From assembly GCA_009704555.1 (NCBI GenBank), contig WLDY01000058.1, positions 1-5,460 of the forward strand: 5,460 bases of DNA, read 5' to 3'. Position numbers and translations under genes: made by a program. Positions 3,976-5,460 of the stretch are shown piece after piece (position 1 is the stretch's first letter; every line of letters starts with the position of its first letter). The notes beneath the pieces were generated by a model. It did not search any database, was not told where the DNA came from, and worked only from the letters and a program-made list of their open reading frames with translations. Source of the stretch: Actinomycetota bacterium (GTDB taxonomy: Bacteria; Actinomycetota; Actinomycetes; Nanopelagicales; Nanopelagicaceae).

Positions 3976-5460
3976 ATGACGAACATCGGTCTGACCTCGC
4001 TCGAGGCCGCCCGATTGCTCACTGAATTCGGCCCTAACTCGGTGGAGAGCGACACATCTCGGTCAAGACTCTCAGATACGTTTGCGGTCTTGCGTGAGCC
4101 GATGCTCCTTCTACTCCTTGCTGCTGGGTTGATCAGTTTCTTCTTGGCGGATCTGACCGACGCGATCCTCTTGATGTTCACCGTGGTGATCGTCCTTGGC
4201 ATCTCCATCTACCAACAACGGCGGACGAATCGAGCCCTAGCTGCGCTGAAGGAACTCACGGCGCCACTTGCTCATGTGGTCAGAGATGGCCTTGAGGTGC
4301 GGATCTCAAGTCGGGATGTCGTCCCGGGCGACATCATCATTCTTAGTGAAGGCGATCGAGTAGTAGCTGATGCGGAGTTAGTGACTGTGAGTTCACTGGA
4401 ATTCGATGAGTCGCTACTGACTGGTGAATCCATCCCCATCACCAAGAGCACTGGAGAGATCGCATTCACCGGATCCCTCGCAGTAAGGGGTCATGGCCGA
4501 GCCCGAGTCCTCGCGACCGGCAACGAGACTGAACTTGGCAAGATCGGTAAGTCGATCGAGTCGATTCCCTACACCCGTACTCATCTGCAGCAGAGCATCG
4601 ATTCCATAGTCAAGACCATCGGCGGCGTCGCGCTTCTTACGGTCATCGCCATCGTCATCATCTACGGAGTGACTCGAGGGAATTGGCTGGAGGGAGGCAT
4701 CGCAGCGATTGCAGCAGCGATGGCGCTGATCCCAGAAGAATTTCCGGTGATCCTAACGCTCTTCATGGCTCTGGGCGCATGGCGGATGGCACGAGTTCGT
4801 GTGATTGCACGACAAGCGCCCGCTATCGAGGCTCTCGGATCGGTGACGGTGCTGTGCGTCGACAAGACCGGGACCCTGACTCGCAATGAGATGACGGTCA
4901 GCGAAGTACAGATTGATCATCGAGTGATTCCCGCACATGAAGCGGTTGACTCCGAAGATGGCTTTGAGCTTCTGCGCATCGCATCCCTTGCAGCCCCGAA
5001 AACGCCCTTTGATCCCATGGATAAAGCCTTTCGTGCGTTTGTGGATATAGAAGAAACCACGGAGGGGCTCATCTCAGTTGCAGAGTTTCCTGTCATCAAG
5101 GAGCGCCTCGCCTACATACATATCTGGCAACAAGGACCATCACTCCTTGTCGCCGCAAAGGGCGCACCTGAACACATCGCAAAGCTCTGTGGCATTGAGG
5201 GAGTGGATGTCGAGGAAATCAATCAAAGAGTAACGACCGCGGGTGAGAAGGGGCTTCGTGTGATCGCCGTTGCGACGGCGGTGGGAGAAATTGGCAGGAC
5301 AGAAAGTATCGAAGGGTTCGAGTTTCGTTTCCTGGGCCTTACCTTCCTCAAGGATCCCATTAGAGAAGGTGTACCGGCATCTGTCCGCGAATGTGTCACC
5401 GCAGGTATTCGCACGATCATGATCACAGGTGATCACCCCACCACTGCAAGATCAATCGCT
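3976..5460 (+). CDS. P2-type cation-transporting ATPase (PEEFP clade), N-terminal 495 residues, 3' end outside window
   Basis: The frame is open from the ATG at 3976 to the right edge. A short cation-ATPase N-terminal region ('GLTSLEAARLLTEFGPNSV') is followed by helices M1 (about 42-57) and M2 (62-80). Next come the actuator domain with 'DESLLTGES' (dephosphorylation loop, Glu151), then M3 (212-231) and M4 (243-268). The phosphorylation site is 'CVDKTGTLT' with Asp296. The nucleotide-binding domain contains 'FDPMDKAF' and 'KGAPE' (395-399), and the P domain begins with 'KDPIR' (Asp460) and 'MITGDHPTTA' (482-491). The GDGxND motif and M5-M10 lie beyond the window. The protein pumps cations across the membrane using ATP through an aspartyl phosphate. 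There is no Cys-Pro-Cys in M4 and no N-terminal heavy-metal domain, which argues against a P1B metal pump. M4 has PEEFP (253-257) in place of the usual PEGLP, so the ion (Ca2+ or another) is unproven. It is transcribed away from the tRNAs. Confidence 0.92.
   Translation, partial: MTNIGLTSLEAARLLTEFGPNSVESDTSRSRLSDTFAVLREPMLLLLLAAGLISFFLADLTDAILLMFTVVIVLGISIYQQRRTNRALAALKELTAPLAHVVRDGLEVRISSRDVVPGDIIILSEGDRVVADAELVTVSSLEFDESLLTGESIPITKSTGEIAFTGSLAVRGHGRARVLATGNETELGKIGKSIESIPYTRTHLQQSIDSIVKTIGGVALLTVIAIVIIYGVTRGNWLEGGIAAIAAAMALIPEEFPVILTLFMALGAWRMARVRVIARQAPAIEALGSVTVLCVDKTGTLTRNEMTVSEVQIDHRVIPAHEAVDSEDGFELLRIASLAAPKTPFDPMDKAFRAFVDIEETTEGLISVAEFPVIKERLAYIHIWQQGPSLLVAAKGAPEHIAKLCGIEGVDVEEINQRVTTAGEKGLRVIAVATAVGEIGRTESIEGFEFRFLGLTFLKDPIREGVPASVRECVTAGIRTIMITGDHPTTARSIA

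Noticed and set aside
4662..5436. Several open frames antisense to, or out of frame with, the ATPase
   Set aside because: The ATPase motifs are continuous in the frame starting at 3976, so these overlaps are shadows.
1..5460. CRISPR array, insertion sequence, integrase or tRNA-linked island
   Set aside because: No regularly spaced repeats, no transposase or integrase motifs, and no direct repeat of a tRNA 3' end were seen.

Overview
The window reads as ordinary chromosomal DNA of an actinobacterium with moderate GC. The evidence is a cholesterol-oxidase-like protein that closely resembles my memory of mycobacterial ChoD, an actinobacterial-type alpha/beta hydrolase tail, tRNA genes without an encoded CCA end, and start codons preceded by a TANNNT -10 box at the spacing expected for leaderless transcription. 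The genus cannot be fixed from the sequence; a small-genome aquatic actinobacterium would fit but is only a guess.

Layout. The left edge holds the C-terminal end of an alpha/beta hydrolase (+), whose last 15 bases overlap the 3' end of a convergent ChoD-like GMC oxidoreductase (-, 300-1970). An 85-bp divergent promoter region separates this from an EamA-family ten-helix transporter (+, 2056-2946). The transporter converges, with a 3-bp gap, on a DUF305 lipoprotein (-, 2950-3462). Upstream of the lipoprotein, also on the minus strand, lie a hairpin terminator, a tRNA-like gene with an abnormal anticodon arm (3605-3677) and a normal tRNA-Thr(UGU) (3863-3934). The right end holds the first 495 codons of a P2-type cation-transporting ATPase (+, 3976 to beyond the edge).

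Function. Nothing ties these genes into one pathway. The oxidoreductase and hydrolase could both act on lipid or steroid-like substrates, but they sit on opposite strands. The DUF305 lipoprotein and the ATPase both suggest metal or cation handling at the cell envelope, but two tRNA genes separate them and each has its own promoter. Each of the four complete starts (choD-like, EamA, DUF305, ATPase) has a TANNNT hexamer ending exactly 6 nt before the start codon, so single-gene leaderless transcription is the rule here.

The most unusual items are the tRNA-like gene, which has good acceptor, D and T arms, normal length and U33 but a largely unpaired anticodon stem, and a near-identical 14-nt copy of that anticodon segment in the neighbouring spacer. 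I see no defence system, CRISPR array, insertion sequence or obvious novel multi-gene system.
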